Assembly: GCA_041725895.1 (NCBI GenBank)
Contig: JBGRQA010000029.1
Location: 1 to 64,000, forward strand
Length of the DNA: 64,000 bases
Source: JBGRQA01 sp041725895
Lineage (GTDB): Bacteria; Bacteroidota; Bacteroidia; Bacteroidales; Marinifilaceae
Direction: 5' to 3'
How positions within the stretch are numbered: position 1 is the stretch's first letter; the number at the start of each line of letters is the position of its first letter. Shown here one piece after another: positions 45,653 through 53,583 of the stretch. A program made the position numbers and the translations under genes. The notes below the pieces were generated by a model, which was not told where the DNA came from, did not search any database, and saw only the letters and a list, made by a program, of their open reading frames with translations.

Positions 45653-47869
45653 TTATGGATGTTTCACCACTTTTATGTTTCCAGATCCAAGGGAAGTAAT
45701 TTTTCCAACTTTAGCAGCCCGGGATATGCCTTTGCAATGCAATTCGTTCAACAAACTTTCAGCATACTCCTCAGGTACTGCAATCAGCAAACCACCCGAT
45801 GTTTGTGCATCACACAACAGGGTCTGATCAGTTTTTGAAATTTCAGGCTCATACTCCACTATCGATTTTACAAACTCCATATTGTTGAGTGTCCCACCCG
45901 GAACTACGTTTCCTGTTACGAATTCCTGAGCTGCTTCGATAACCGGAACACTTGAGGCCCAAATCTCCGCTTCCACTCCACTGCCCTGAGTCAACTCTTT
46001 AAGATGCCCCAAAAGCCCAAAACCAGTAACATCAGTACAGGTACTCACCGGATAATTGTGCATCACTTCAGCTGCAACAGCATTTAATTCTGCCATTAAG
46101 TCTGCTGCATACTCCAAAGTCTTCTCATCTGCAAGACCGCGTTTTCCTGCGGTAGCAATAATCCCAAGCCCCAAAGGCTTTGTCAGAATCAAAACATCCC
46201 CAACACAAGCCTTATCATTGGAAAGAATCCGATCAGGGTGTACCTCTCCTGTTACTACCAATCCAAATTTTGGCTCGGCATCATCCACAGTATGCCCACC
46301 GATAATTGAAATTCCTGCTTCCGCTGCTTTGTCTTCAGCCCCTTTCAAAATTCGGTTCAATACTTCCAAAGGCAAACGGTTAGAAGGAAATCCAACAACA
46401 TTAAGTGCATACAAGGGTTTGGCCCCCATTGCATAGATATCCGACAGAGAATTGGCGGCAGCAATTTGTCCGAAGCGATAAGGATCATCTACAATGGGAG
46501 TAAAGAAATCACAGGTTTGCACCATCGCCAACTCCTCATTTATTCTGTATACAGCTGCATCATCTGCTTTATCATTTCCAACCAAAACTCGTGGATCATT
46601 CGATTGACTTAATCCTTTCAAGGCCTTTTCCAAAGCCTGGGGGCGTAATTTACAGGCACACCCCAAACCTGAGGTAAAACGAGTCAATTTCACCTCTTCT
46701 GATTCCGGTATTTCACAAACCGGAGGAGCTGCCTGGGGTTGCAAACTCTTTACCGTACGCACAATGGCTTCCACTGCCCGGTCAATATCCTCCTCGGTAG
46801 TATATCTACCAGTAGAAAAGCGAATGGTTCCCATAGCATATTCCAAAGGCACATTCATTGCTGACAGGGTCGCCGAAACATCAATTGAGTCAGTATGACA
46901 AGCAGCTCCGGCCGAGGCAGCCACTTCCTCCAATCCCGATAGGATTGCATTGGCTTCAATACCCGCAAAAGAAATGCTTAAGGTATTGGGTAACCTATAA
47001 GTGTCATTCCCATTAATCTTAAAAGTCCCCTCCAATTGATCCGAAATCCCCTTTCGCAATCTTTCTCGCAGGAGTCCATCATGCTTCATCGTTTTTTCCA
47101 AATCCCGGTGAGCCAACTCAGCAGCTTTCCCTAAACCTACTATCTCCAGAACATTCTCTGTTCCCGCACGAAGGTTTTGTTCATGATCAGCTCCGTGCAT
47201 CAGCTTTTGCAATTCCACCCCACTCCGGATAAAAAGGGCTCCAATTCCTTTGGGTCCGTAAAATTTGTGGCCGGCAACAGAAAGCATATCCACTCCCAGA
47301 TCTTCAATATCTACGGGAACTTTTCCTATAGCCTGGGCGCAATCGGTATGCACTGCAATTCCATGGGCATGAGCCAAAGCAGCAATTTCTTTTATCGGTT
47401 GCAAGGTCCCTACCTCATTGTTTGCAAACATCACCGAAATTAGGATGGTATTTGATTGAATCGCTTTCTCCACGTCTTCCAATTGAACCCGTCCTGTTTC
47501 GTCTACAGGCAAATAAGTCACCTCAAATCCTTCGGTTTCCAAAAACCGACACACCTCAATTACAGCAGGGTGCTCAATAGTAGAAGTAATAATGTGGTTG
47601 CCCTTTTCTCTGTGGGCATAGGCAAAGCCTTTCAAAGAATAATTGTTGGATTCTGTCCCCCCACTGGTAAAGATTAATTCGGAGGAAGAGCAATTGAGTA
47701 GAGCTCCCAACTGCTTCCGAGCTTTTTCAACAGCCTTTTTGGTTTCAATACCGTAGGTATGTGAACTGGATGGGTTTCCAAAGTAGACGTCCAAATAGGG
47801 GCGCATTGCTTCTGCTACCTCCGGAATAATAGGAGTAGTAGCATTGTAATCAAGATATATAGGGTTCAT
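45653..47869 (-). CDS. Cysteine desulfurase fused to selenide, water dikinase
   Basis: 738-aa fusion of two selenium/sulfur enzymes. Residues 1 to about 375 form a NifS/IscS-type desulfurase: PLP lysine Lys202 in AGHKFYGPKG, HTDCAQAIGK for the cofactor, and active Cys324 in SAGAACHTD. Residues from about 393 form SelD: catalytic Cys404 and Lys407 in GLGCACKL (encoded by TGT, so cysteine and not selenocysteine), DDAAVY, DFFTPIVDDPY, and GGHTVDD. SelD makes selenophosphate for tRNA selenouridine or selenocysteine; a desulfurase can release selenium from selenocysteine. The fusion would channel selenide from one site to the other. No selA, selB or selU is in the window. Confidence 0.95.
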   Translation of the reverse strand: MNPIYLDYNATTPIIPEVAEAMRPYLDVYFGNPSSSHTYGIETKKAVEKARKQLGALLNCSSSELIFTSGGTESNNYSLKGFAYAHREKGNHIITSTIEHPAVIEVCRFLETEGFEVTYLPVDETGRVQLEDVEKAIQSNTILISVMFANNEVGTLQPIKEIAALAHAHGIAVHTDCAQAIGKVPVDIEDLGVDMLSVAGHKFYGPKGIGALFIRSGVELQKLMHGADHEQNLRAGTENVLEIVGLGKAAELAHRDLEKTMKHDGLLRERLRKGISDQLEGTFKINGNDTYRLPNTLSISFAGIEANAILSGLEEVAASAGAACHTDSIDVSATLSAMNVPLEYAMGTIRFSTGRYTTEEDIDRAVEAIVRTVKSLQPQAAPPVCEIPESEEVKLTRFTSGLGCACKLRPQALEKALKGLSQSNDPRVLVGNDKADDAAVYRINEELAMVQTCDFFTPIVDDPYRFGQIAAANSLSDIYAMGAKPLYALNVVGFPSNRLPLEVLNRILKGAEDKAAEAGISIIGGHTVDDAEPKFGLVVTGEVHPDRILSNDKACVGDVLILTKPLGLGIIATAGKRGLADEKTLEYAADLMAELNAVAAEVMHNYPVSTCTDVTGFGLLGHLKELTQGSGVEAEIWASSVPVIEAAQEFVTGNVVPGGTLNNMEFVKSIVEYEPEISKTDQTLLCDAQTSGGLLIAVPEEYAESLLNELHCKGISRAAKVGKITSLGSGNIKVVKHP

Positions 47870-47895
47870 ATAATGAATATTTTATAAAACTCTTT

Positions 47896-47903
47896 CAAAG
47901 TTA
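47896..47903 (-). promoter_or_regulatory. Predicted -7 box for the desulfurase-SelD gene
   Basis: Minus strand TAACTTTG, exact TAnnTTTG, about 27 bp before the ATG. It lies between this gene and the end of the PorE-like gene, so the two may be transcribed separately. Confidence 0.5.
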
Positions 47904-47965
47904 TCGAATCGTTTCCTTCTATCGATGTAAAATTGGCGAAGTTGAACAACTCCAGTGATAAGAAT

Positions 47966-49912
47966 TTACTTTCCAAGAATTTTAAACTCAGTTCGCCGAT
48001 TTCGAGCTTTCCCCTCCTCTGTGTCATTCGGAGCAATAGCCTTTGTGTCACCATATCCTTTAAAGCTCAATTGATCTTCACCTATTCCCAAACTCAAAAG
48101 AAACTCATATACTGATCTTGCTCTATTTCTAGATAGTTCTATATTGTAATCCCGGGAACCAGTACTATCGGTATGTCCACCGATTTCAATACGGATACGA
48201 CTCTGCTTACGCAGAAACAAAGCCAATTTTTTTAGTTCAACTCGAGATTCGGGCTTCAATTCCCATGAGTCAGTATCAAAAAACACATTATGCAAAACGA
48301 CCGTTTCGCCTTCACGAATGGGCTTCAAACCAATGTCAAGATGTTGGGGATCCATAACGCCTTCACCTTCCTTCATTGAAAAATGTTCGGAATGAAACAA
48401 ATATCCGGGTGCACCAGCATTAAAGGCATACTCCTTCCCTGCAGGCAAACAAACCAAATAGCCTCCTGTGATTTGATCGGATTGAAGAATTGCAATGGTA
48501 TCCAAACTTTGAAGATCAACCAATTCCACATCAGCTTTCAGATTCACATTGGTTAAGGCGTCAAAAAGTCGCCCTTTTAAATAGGACACCTGGACGGGCT
48601 GTAAATTATCAGGCAATGAAAATTGAAAGATATCCCGGCCCTGGCCATCCTCCCTGTCGGAGGCAAAATAGGCCTTATCGCCCCGAGCATTAATAATCAG
48701 CCCCATCTCATCTCCATGAGTGTTTATTGGATACCCCATGTTCTCTGGTTTACTCCAGGAAGTTTTCCCCTCCCGATGGGCATGATACAGATCGTAACCA
48801 CCCATTCCGGTTAAACCATCAGAAGCAAAATACAAACTAGTGTTTCCGGCATGAATAAATGGAGACATCTCATTCTCCCGCGTATTAAAAGAAAGATTTT
48901 CAGGTTTAGACCATCGCTGCTGTCCATTCGGCAACACCTCCATGAGGTTGGATCGCCAAATGTCCATTTTTCCCTTTCCTCCTTTTCGGTTGCTTACAAA
49001 ATACAGCACCCTTCCATCGGCAGAGATACTGGGTTGAGCTTCCCAATGAGGAGTATTTACCGGAGCCCCCAAATTAACCGGAGGTGCCCAGCGATCTCCC
49101 TGTTTCACCGAATAGTAAATGTCACACCTCCCCCGTCCGTCGGGTCGCCCACAAGCAGTAAAATACATTAATCGCCCATCAGCAGTAATACTTTGTGCTC
49201 CCTCGTTCCCTTCCGAATTGAGAGGTGCACCGACCGGTATGGCTTTTTTCCAATGCTCACCGTCCCTCAGGGATTCATAAAAATCCTCCTGGCGATTTTT
49301 CACTCCAAAAGGTTGAGTAACATCCTTACGAACAAGAGATGTAAAAATTAAGTGCTCCTCATCAGCCGTAAGACTTGGCCAATATTCATCGTAAGAAGTA
49401 TTGATACTATCCCCCAGACCATACGGCTGAAAGTCTACAGGATGCTTGATTGCTTCCAGTGCAAAGATGCAATTCCTCAAATATTTCTTCGCCAGCTTCT
49501 GATTTCTTGAGGATGTACGAATAAAAGTCAAAAAGGTATGGTAGGATTCTTTTGCATCCAAATATTCCCCCCTACGATACAAAGCATTGGCCAAATTAAA
49601 GTGTACATTTGGGAAAAAATCCGGATCAATATCAATAGCCCTTTGATAGCAAAATATCTCCTCCTCCTCCTGATTCATCTCATGGAGAACATCTGCCTTA
49701 AAAAGCCAAGCCTCAACAAATTTATCATCCTTTTTTAGCGCCTCATCCAATTCCTTTAAAGCTTCCTGCTTCAACCCATTCTGAAATAAATCACCCGCCT
49801 TTTCGTATGCTTTAATTGCTTTAGAAGATTTTACTGTATAGCCATTTTGCCCCGTAACCGAATTTGGTAGGATACAGATAACAAACAAAACCAAAAGGAT
49901 ATTTCGGAGCAT
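47966..49912 (-). CDS. PorE-like OmpA-family protein (TPR, propeller, carboxypeptidase-regulatory-like, OmpA)
   Basis: 648-aa periplasmic/outer-membrane protein with the four-part layout known from PorE of the Porphyromonas T9SS: signal peptide (1-21), TPR (about 28-140), a PD40/WD40-type propeller (about 165-440; ADGRLMYFTACG, ADGRVLYFVSNRKGG, GDKAYFASDREDG), a small regulatory-like beta domain (about 450-535) and an OmpA peptidoglycan-binding domain (about 545-648; GGHTDSTGSRDYN, LSRNRARSVYEFL, ARNRRTEF). PorE links the T9SS to peptidoglycan. Other Bacteroidota proteins share this architecture, so the exact role is probable and not proven. The window also encodes two T9SS substrates. Confidence 0.85.
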   Translation of the reverse strand: MLRNILLVLFVICILPNSVTGQNGYTVKSSKAIKAYEKAGDLFQNGLKQEALKELDEALKKDDKFVEAWLFKADVLHEMNQEEEEIFCYQRAIDIDPDFFPNVHFNLANALYRRGEYLDAKESYHTFLTFIRTSSRNQKLAKKYLRNCIFALEAIKHPVDFQPYGLGDSINTSYDEYWPSLTADEEHLIFTSLVRKDVTQPFGVKNRQEDFYESLRDGEHWKKAIPVGAPLNSEGNEGAQSITADGRLMYFTACGRPDGRGRCDIYYSVKQGDRWAPPVNLGAPVNTPHWEAQPSISADGRVLYFVSNRKGGKGKMDIWRSNLMEVLPNGQQRWSKPENLSFNTRENEMSPFIHAGNTSLYFASDGLTGMGGYDLYHAHREGKTSWSKPENMGYPINTHGDEMGLIINARGDKAYFASDREDGQGRDIFQFSLPDNLQPVQVSYLKGRLFDALTNVNLKADVELVDLQSLDTIAILQSDQITGGYLVCLPAGKEYAFNAGAPGYLFHSEHFSMKEGEGVMDPQHLDIGLKPIREGETVVLHNVFFDTDSWELKPESRVELKKLALFLRKQSRIRIEIGGHTDSTGSRDYNIELSRNRARSVYEFLLSLGIGEDQLSFKGYGDTKAIAPNDTEEGKARNRRTEFKILGK

Positions 49913-50067
49913 AGTAGTAAAGAATTTTATACCAATTAATCTAAAAAATAATTAATAAATCTCATCTGTTTTATTCTTTAAACATCTGCGGATATTAACC
50001 TAAATTATTTGAAGTTTAAAGTTACAAAAATTCGTCCAAGCATTTCGAATCTAATTCAGTAAAACGA

Positions 50068-50100
50068 AAAAGTGTGAAGTTTCTACAACTTCACACTTTT
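50068..50100 (-). terminator. Rubrerythrin terminator
   Basis: AAAAGTGTGAAGT (50068-50080) pairs perfectly with ACTTCACACTTTT (50088-50100). On the minus strand it lies 27 bp after the rubrerythrin stop. Confidence 0.88.
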
Positions 50101-50126
50101 ATTATTTTGGACAAATCTATTCGTGT

Positions 50127-50705
50127 CTAGTAATTCTCGCTTTTCTTTTCAAAATAAGCCTGAGGGTGTTCACAAGCGGGACAGTTCTTAGGCGCCTTGT
50201 TGCCTTCATGAACATAACCACACTTTCGACAATACCATTTTTCAGTCTCTTTGCTTTCAAACACCTGATTTTCTTCCACGTTTTTCAAGAGCTTCAGATA
50301 GCGCTCCTCGTGCATTTGCTCAACTTTAGCAATCAACTTAAATGCAACTGCTACTTTTTTGAACCCTTCCTCTTCTGCAATGCGGGAAAACTCAGGATAC
50401 AACTCAGTATATTCTTCATTTTCACCCATAGCTGCAGCTTTCAAATTCTCAGCAGTAGTCCCCACCTTTCCAGCAGGGTAAGCTGCTGTAATCTCCACGT
50501 CGCCACCTTCCAGAAAACTAAAAAAACGATTGGCATGTTGCATTTCCTGCTCTGCCGTTTCCAGAAAAAGAGCCGCAATTTGTTCCAGACCTTCCTTTTT
50601 AGCTTGCTTTGCAAAATAGGTATAACGGCTTCGTGCCTGCGACTCACCGGCAAATGCCTTCAATAAGTTTTGCTCGGTTCTTGATCCTTTGATACTTTTT
50701 TCCAT
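50127..50705 (-). CDS. rbr: Rubrerythrin
   Basis: 192-aa non-haem iron peroxidase that reduces hydrogen peroxide in anaerobes. The N-terminal ferritin-like four-helix domain has the di-iron ligands in LLKAFAGESQARSRYTYFA, ETAEQEMQHANRFF and VEQMHEERY; the C-terminal rubredoxin domain has CRKCGYVHEG and CPACEHP (two CxxC pairs) for the Fe(SCys)4 centre. Normal length. Monocistronic with its own terminator. A -7-like GATCTTTG lies at 50738-50745 on the minus strand, 33 bp before the start. Confidence 0.96.
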   Translation of the reverse strand: MEKSIKGSRTEQNLLKAFAGESQARSRYTYFAKQAKKEGLEQIAALFLETAEQEMQHANRFFSFLEGGDVEITAAYPAGKVGTTAENLKAAAMGENEEYTELYPEFSRIAEEEGFKKVAVAFKLIAKVEQMHEERYLKLLKNVEENQVFESKETEKWYCRKCGYVHEGNKAPKNCPACEHPQAYFEKKSENY

Positions 50706-50984
50706 AGCTTTATTTCTGGTTTATTAAATTTGTACAACAAAGATCCCCATTTTTTGTTAAAACATAATATTCATCTCGAAATATTTCACTAATTTAAAAC
50801 GTAACAAAATAAATTTATTCTTCCTGTATTCACATAAAAATGTAACTTTACACAGACATCCAAAAGACACCTACAGCCCTATGAATCAATCGATACTACT
50901 CTTTTCAATACCAATAATTTTGAACACCATGGGCTTTGAATCCATATCAATTCCCAATCAAAACAGGAGCAATTCAAAACAAAC

Positions 50985-51653
50985 ATGAAAAAGAAATCCA
51001 AAGCCATCCGTCTTATTCTCTTATCCATTTTAATGGGGGGCTTAATGGTTTTTGCTTGCAATCTAACCGTTCAACTAAAAACTAAAAAATGGCTTTATTC
51101 AGAAATTGAAAAAGTTCCTGCTACTCATGTTGGAATGGTTCTGGGTACAAGTAAGTATCTTCGAGATGGCCGCACCAATCTTTACTTTAAATATCGAATT
51201 GATGCAGCTGTAGCCTTATACGGATCAGGAAAGGTTAACTATTTGCTGGTAAGTGGTGATAATCGGGCAAAAAACTATAACGAACCCGAGAAAATGCGCA
51301 GAGAATTGGTAAAACGAGGCATACCAAACGAACGTATCATATTGGATTACGCCGGTTTTCGAACACTTGATTCCGTAATTCGAAGTCATGAAGTTTTTGG
51401 CCAGGATTCCATAACCATCATTTCACAATCATTCCACAACCAAAGAGCTTTATACATTGCCCATTACCATGGAATCCATGCAATTGGATTTAACGCAAAA
51501 AATGTGGACAGATACAGTGGTTTCAAAACCAATACTCGCGAATGGTTTGCACGGGTAAAAATGTTTCTGGACCTTTACATTATTCATAAGAAGCCTTACT
51601 TCTTGGGAGAACCGGTACCGATCCCTCCAAAGAAAGAGAAAGCAAGTAAGTAA
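50985..51653 (+). CDS. SanA-like envelope protein (DUF218/YdcF family)
   Basis: 222-aa protein with one N-terminal membrane anchor (about 8-28) and a periplasmic DUF218 domain (ATHVGMVLGTSKYL, YLLVSGDNR, DYAGFRTLDSVIRS, ISQSFHNQRALYIA). This matches SanA of E. coli, tied to vancomycin exclusion at high temperature, and the ElyC/YdcF fold; biochemical activity is still unclear. TAACTTTA about 145 bp upstream (near 50839) is a possible promoter box. Stand-alone gene between minus-strand neighbours. Confidence 0.87.
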   Translation: MKKKSKAIRLILLSILMGGLMVFACNLTVQLKTKKWLYSEIEKVPATHVGMVLGTSKYLRDGRTNLYFKYRIDAAVALYGSGKVNYLLVSGDNRAKNYNEPEKMRRELVKRGIPNERIILDYAGFRTLDSVIRSHEVFGQDSITIISQSFHNQRALYIAHYHGIHAIGFNAKNVDRYSGFKTNTREWFARVKMFLDLYIIHKKPYFLGEPVPIPPKKEKASK

Positions 51654-51663
51654 AAATATAACT

Positions 51664-51742
51664 CTTCCAGGTCTTCGACTCTGGAAGGTAAAAAAAAGAG
51701 CATCCGAATATCTCGCATGCCCTTCAAAAAAAAAAAAAAAAA
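51664..51742. other. Hairpins and A17 tract between sanA-like gene and queE
   Basis: CTTCCAG (51664-51670) faces CTGGAAG (51681-51687). GCATCCGA (51701-51708) faces TCGCATGC with one mismatch and, on the minus strand, is followed by a T8 run: a likely queE terminator. A run of 17 A's occupies 51726-51742. Confidence 0.5.
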
Positions 51743-51753
51743 TGCGTTCTAAT

Positions 51754-52392
51754 TTATGGAATGCGCATAAACTTATGCGACTGCAATGAGATGTTCCACT
51801 TTGGATTTTGCTTTACGTACTCTACAATGGGTTTGACATTGTGAAGGTATTGACTCCATTCAGATTGCAAATAAAGCAGGCAATTTTCTCCCACTTTGGC
51901 CGCATGCTCCTCGGCCCATTCAAAGTCTCTTTCCAAATCATGGATAATCACTTTCAACTCATCTGCTTTGGCATAAGAAGAAGGAACAGGTGGTTTGTTC
52001 GGTTTGGGTGAAACACAAATCCAGTCCCATTCTCCAGTTATCTCATAGGCTCCTGAAGTTTCCAGAAAATTCTCAATATTGTGCTTCTTCAACTCGGTAC
52101 ACAGTGGTTCCAAGTTGTACAAGGAAGGTTCTCCTCCTGTCACCACAACGGCTTTAGCAGGTGATTCAACCGCTTTACGGACCACTTCCTCCACCGAAAT
52201 CAAACGGTGTTGTTCCGGATTCCAGGAAATCTTGCTGTCACACCATCGACATCCAATATCGCAACCGCCAATACGAATAAAGTAGGCCGGCTTACCGGTG
52301 TGGTATCCCTCTCCCTGGATGGTATAGAAATCCTCCACCAAAGGCAAATCGGTTCCCTTATCAAACAGCTCTTTATATTTATCTTTCAACAC
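51754..52392 (-). CDS. queE: 7-carboxy-7-deazaguanine synthase
   Basis: 212-aa radical SAM enzyme of queuosine/deazapurine synthesis; it rearranges carboxytetrahydropterin into CDG. FYTIQGEGYHTGKPAYFIR is the family signature, followed by the cluster-binding CX3CX2C motif (Cys44, Cys48, Cys51 in GGCDIGCRWCD) and VVTGGEPSLYNL for SAM binding. Normal length. No other que genes are adjacent. A -7 box (TACTTTTG, 52461-52468, minus strand) precedes it by about 70 bp. Confidence 0.95.
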   Translation of the reverse strand: MLKDKYKELFDKGTDLPLVEDFYTIQGEGYHTGKPAYFIRIGGCDIGCRWCDSKISWNPEQHRLISVEEVVRKAVESPAKAVVVTGGEPSLYNLEPLCTELKKHNIENFLETSGAYEITGEWDWICVSPKPNKPPVPSSYAKADELKVIIHDLERDFEWAEEHAAKVGENCLLYLQSEWSQYLHNVKPIVEYVKQNPKWNISLQSHKFMRIP

Positions 52393-52460
52393 AAACTTAT
52401 TTAAAATACAATACTATTCTGCCCTGAATACAGATACGGAACTAAGGGGCAAATGGGCTA

Positions 52461-52468
52461 CAAAAGTA
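52461..52468 (-). promoter_or_regulatory. Predicted -7 box for queE
   Basis: Minus strand TACTTTTG, exact TAnnTTTG, with a leader of about 60 nt. Confidence 0.5.
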
Positions 52469-52491
52469 CAAGCTTTTTAAGGAATTCAAAA

Positions 52492-53412
52492 TCAATGTCC
52501 CGAAAAAGAAAACCATTGCTCCCACTCCACCTGGTATAGGGCTTGCGGGGTCATAGATTTTTCACAAGAGATAAATAGCTGATTATTGTCTCCAAATACC
52601 ACTCCCTCCGTTTGACAAGCACCGAGAGAACTGAGGTCCACCCGAATACTGTTTCCTTTAAAGAATTCTGTTCCCTTGTAATTTGAAAAAATAGTCATGT
52701 ACGAAAGATAATCCTTGTATCCCAAAAGGGCAATCGTCTTGCCGTCAGAAGAAATATCGGCAGCGGTTACCAAAAAATCAATCTCAAATTCATCCCTCAC
52801 CTGGGGTTTGAACTCCCCTGGAGTTTTGGGCAGAACGTACAACCGGGTTCTCAAATCGGCCCAATTCTTGGTAAACAGGTATAAAGAATCCCCCCAGGCA
52901 AAGAAAGCTTCACAGTCATAATTATTTCGATGTGTTCTTCTGGAGAAATCCTGCTGATCAGCCCATGCAAAACGGATTTCCTCAGCCCTCACCGAACCAC
53001 CTTGATTCATCGCCTTTTTCGAGACCTTCAATACCCGTAAATCTTTCCGATTTCCGTGGTTGTTTCCAAAATCACCTATATATAGGTAGTTCTCATCTTC
53101 AGCCAGATCTTCCCAATCTATATTTCTAGCATTCTCTACCTCAACGCGCTTTTGGATTCCACCCTGCTTGTTATAAGCAATTATTTCCGGTTGACAATCA
53201 CTGTCATTAATCACCCAAAACAAACCTTGATGCCAAGCCATACCTGACTGCTCCTCCACTAATTTGGGCAAACGATTGGTCAAAAGTTTAGGCGCATACC
53301 GAATTACTGTATCTGTTCTATTTTCCGAGAGTAAATTACCGGTCAATTCTTTGCTACTAACAGTAAACGACCACATTGAAAGGCAAAAAACAATGCCAAA
53401 AAAACACTTCAT
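52492..53412 (-). CDS. Exported propeller-like protein of unknown function
   Basis: 306-aa exported protein. The ATG at 53412 gives MKCFFGIVFCLSMWSFTVSS, a plausible signal peptide; the frame is open further upstream but without such a signal. The body has regularly spaced beta-strand motifs and NIDWEDLAEDENYLYIGDFGNN, a pattern seen in Bacteroidota secreted propeller-like proteins (WEDxA...LYIGDxGxN). Also NYDCEAFFAWGDSLYLFTK and QTEGVVFGDNNQLFISCE, each like one propeller blade. No catalytic motif identified. Divergent from the M1 peptidase gene. Confidence 0.7.
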   Translation of the reverse strand: MKCFFGIVFCLSMWSFTVSSKELTGNLLSENRTDTVIRYAPKLLTNRLPKLVEEQSGMAWHQGLFWVINDSDCQPEIIAYNKQGGIQKRVEVENARNIDWEDLAEDENYLYIGDFGNNHGNRKDLRVLKVSKKAMNQGGSVRAEEIRFAWADQQDFSRRTHRNNYDCEAFFAWGDSLYLFTKNWADLRTRLYVLPKTPGEFKPQVRDEFEIDFLVTAADISSDGKTIALLGYKDYLSYMTIFSNYKGTEFFKGNSIRVDLSSLGACQTEGVVFGDNNQLFISCEKSMTPQALYQVEWEQWFSFSGH

Positions 53413-53583
53413 AATATTAAATTTAGAAATACAAAGCTGCGAAAAAGGCTTGGGGAATCCAAGCTCAAGATATTGCATCTACCAATTTTAATAAGTATCC
53501 CTTGTTTTGCCTCCACAGGTTTGTTAGATTTACTCCATCAGCCATCCAACCGGATAACAATAAATACCTTAAATCAAACCACA

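Noticed and set aside
45653..47869. Selenocysteine codon in SelD
   Set aside because: The active-site codon is TGT, not TGA; the frame is uninterrupted.
49913..50066. Fourth sRNA unit upstream of the PorE-like gene on the minus strand
   Set aside because: It has ATTTAGGTTA and a TTTAAACTTC stretch, but no exact -7 box at the right place and no terminator.
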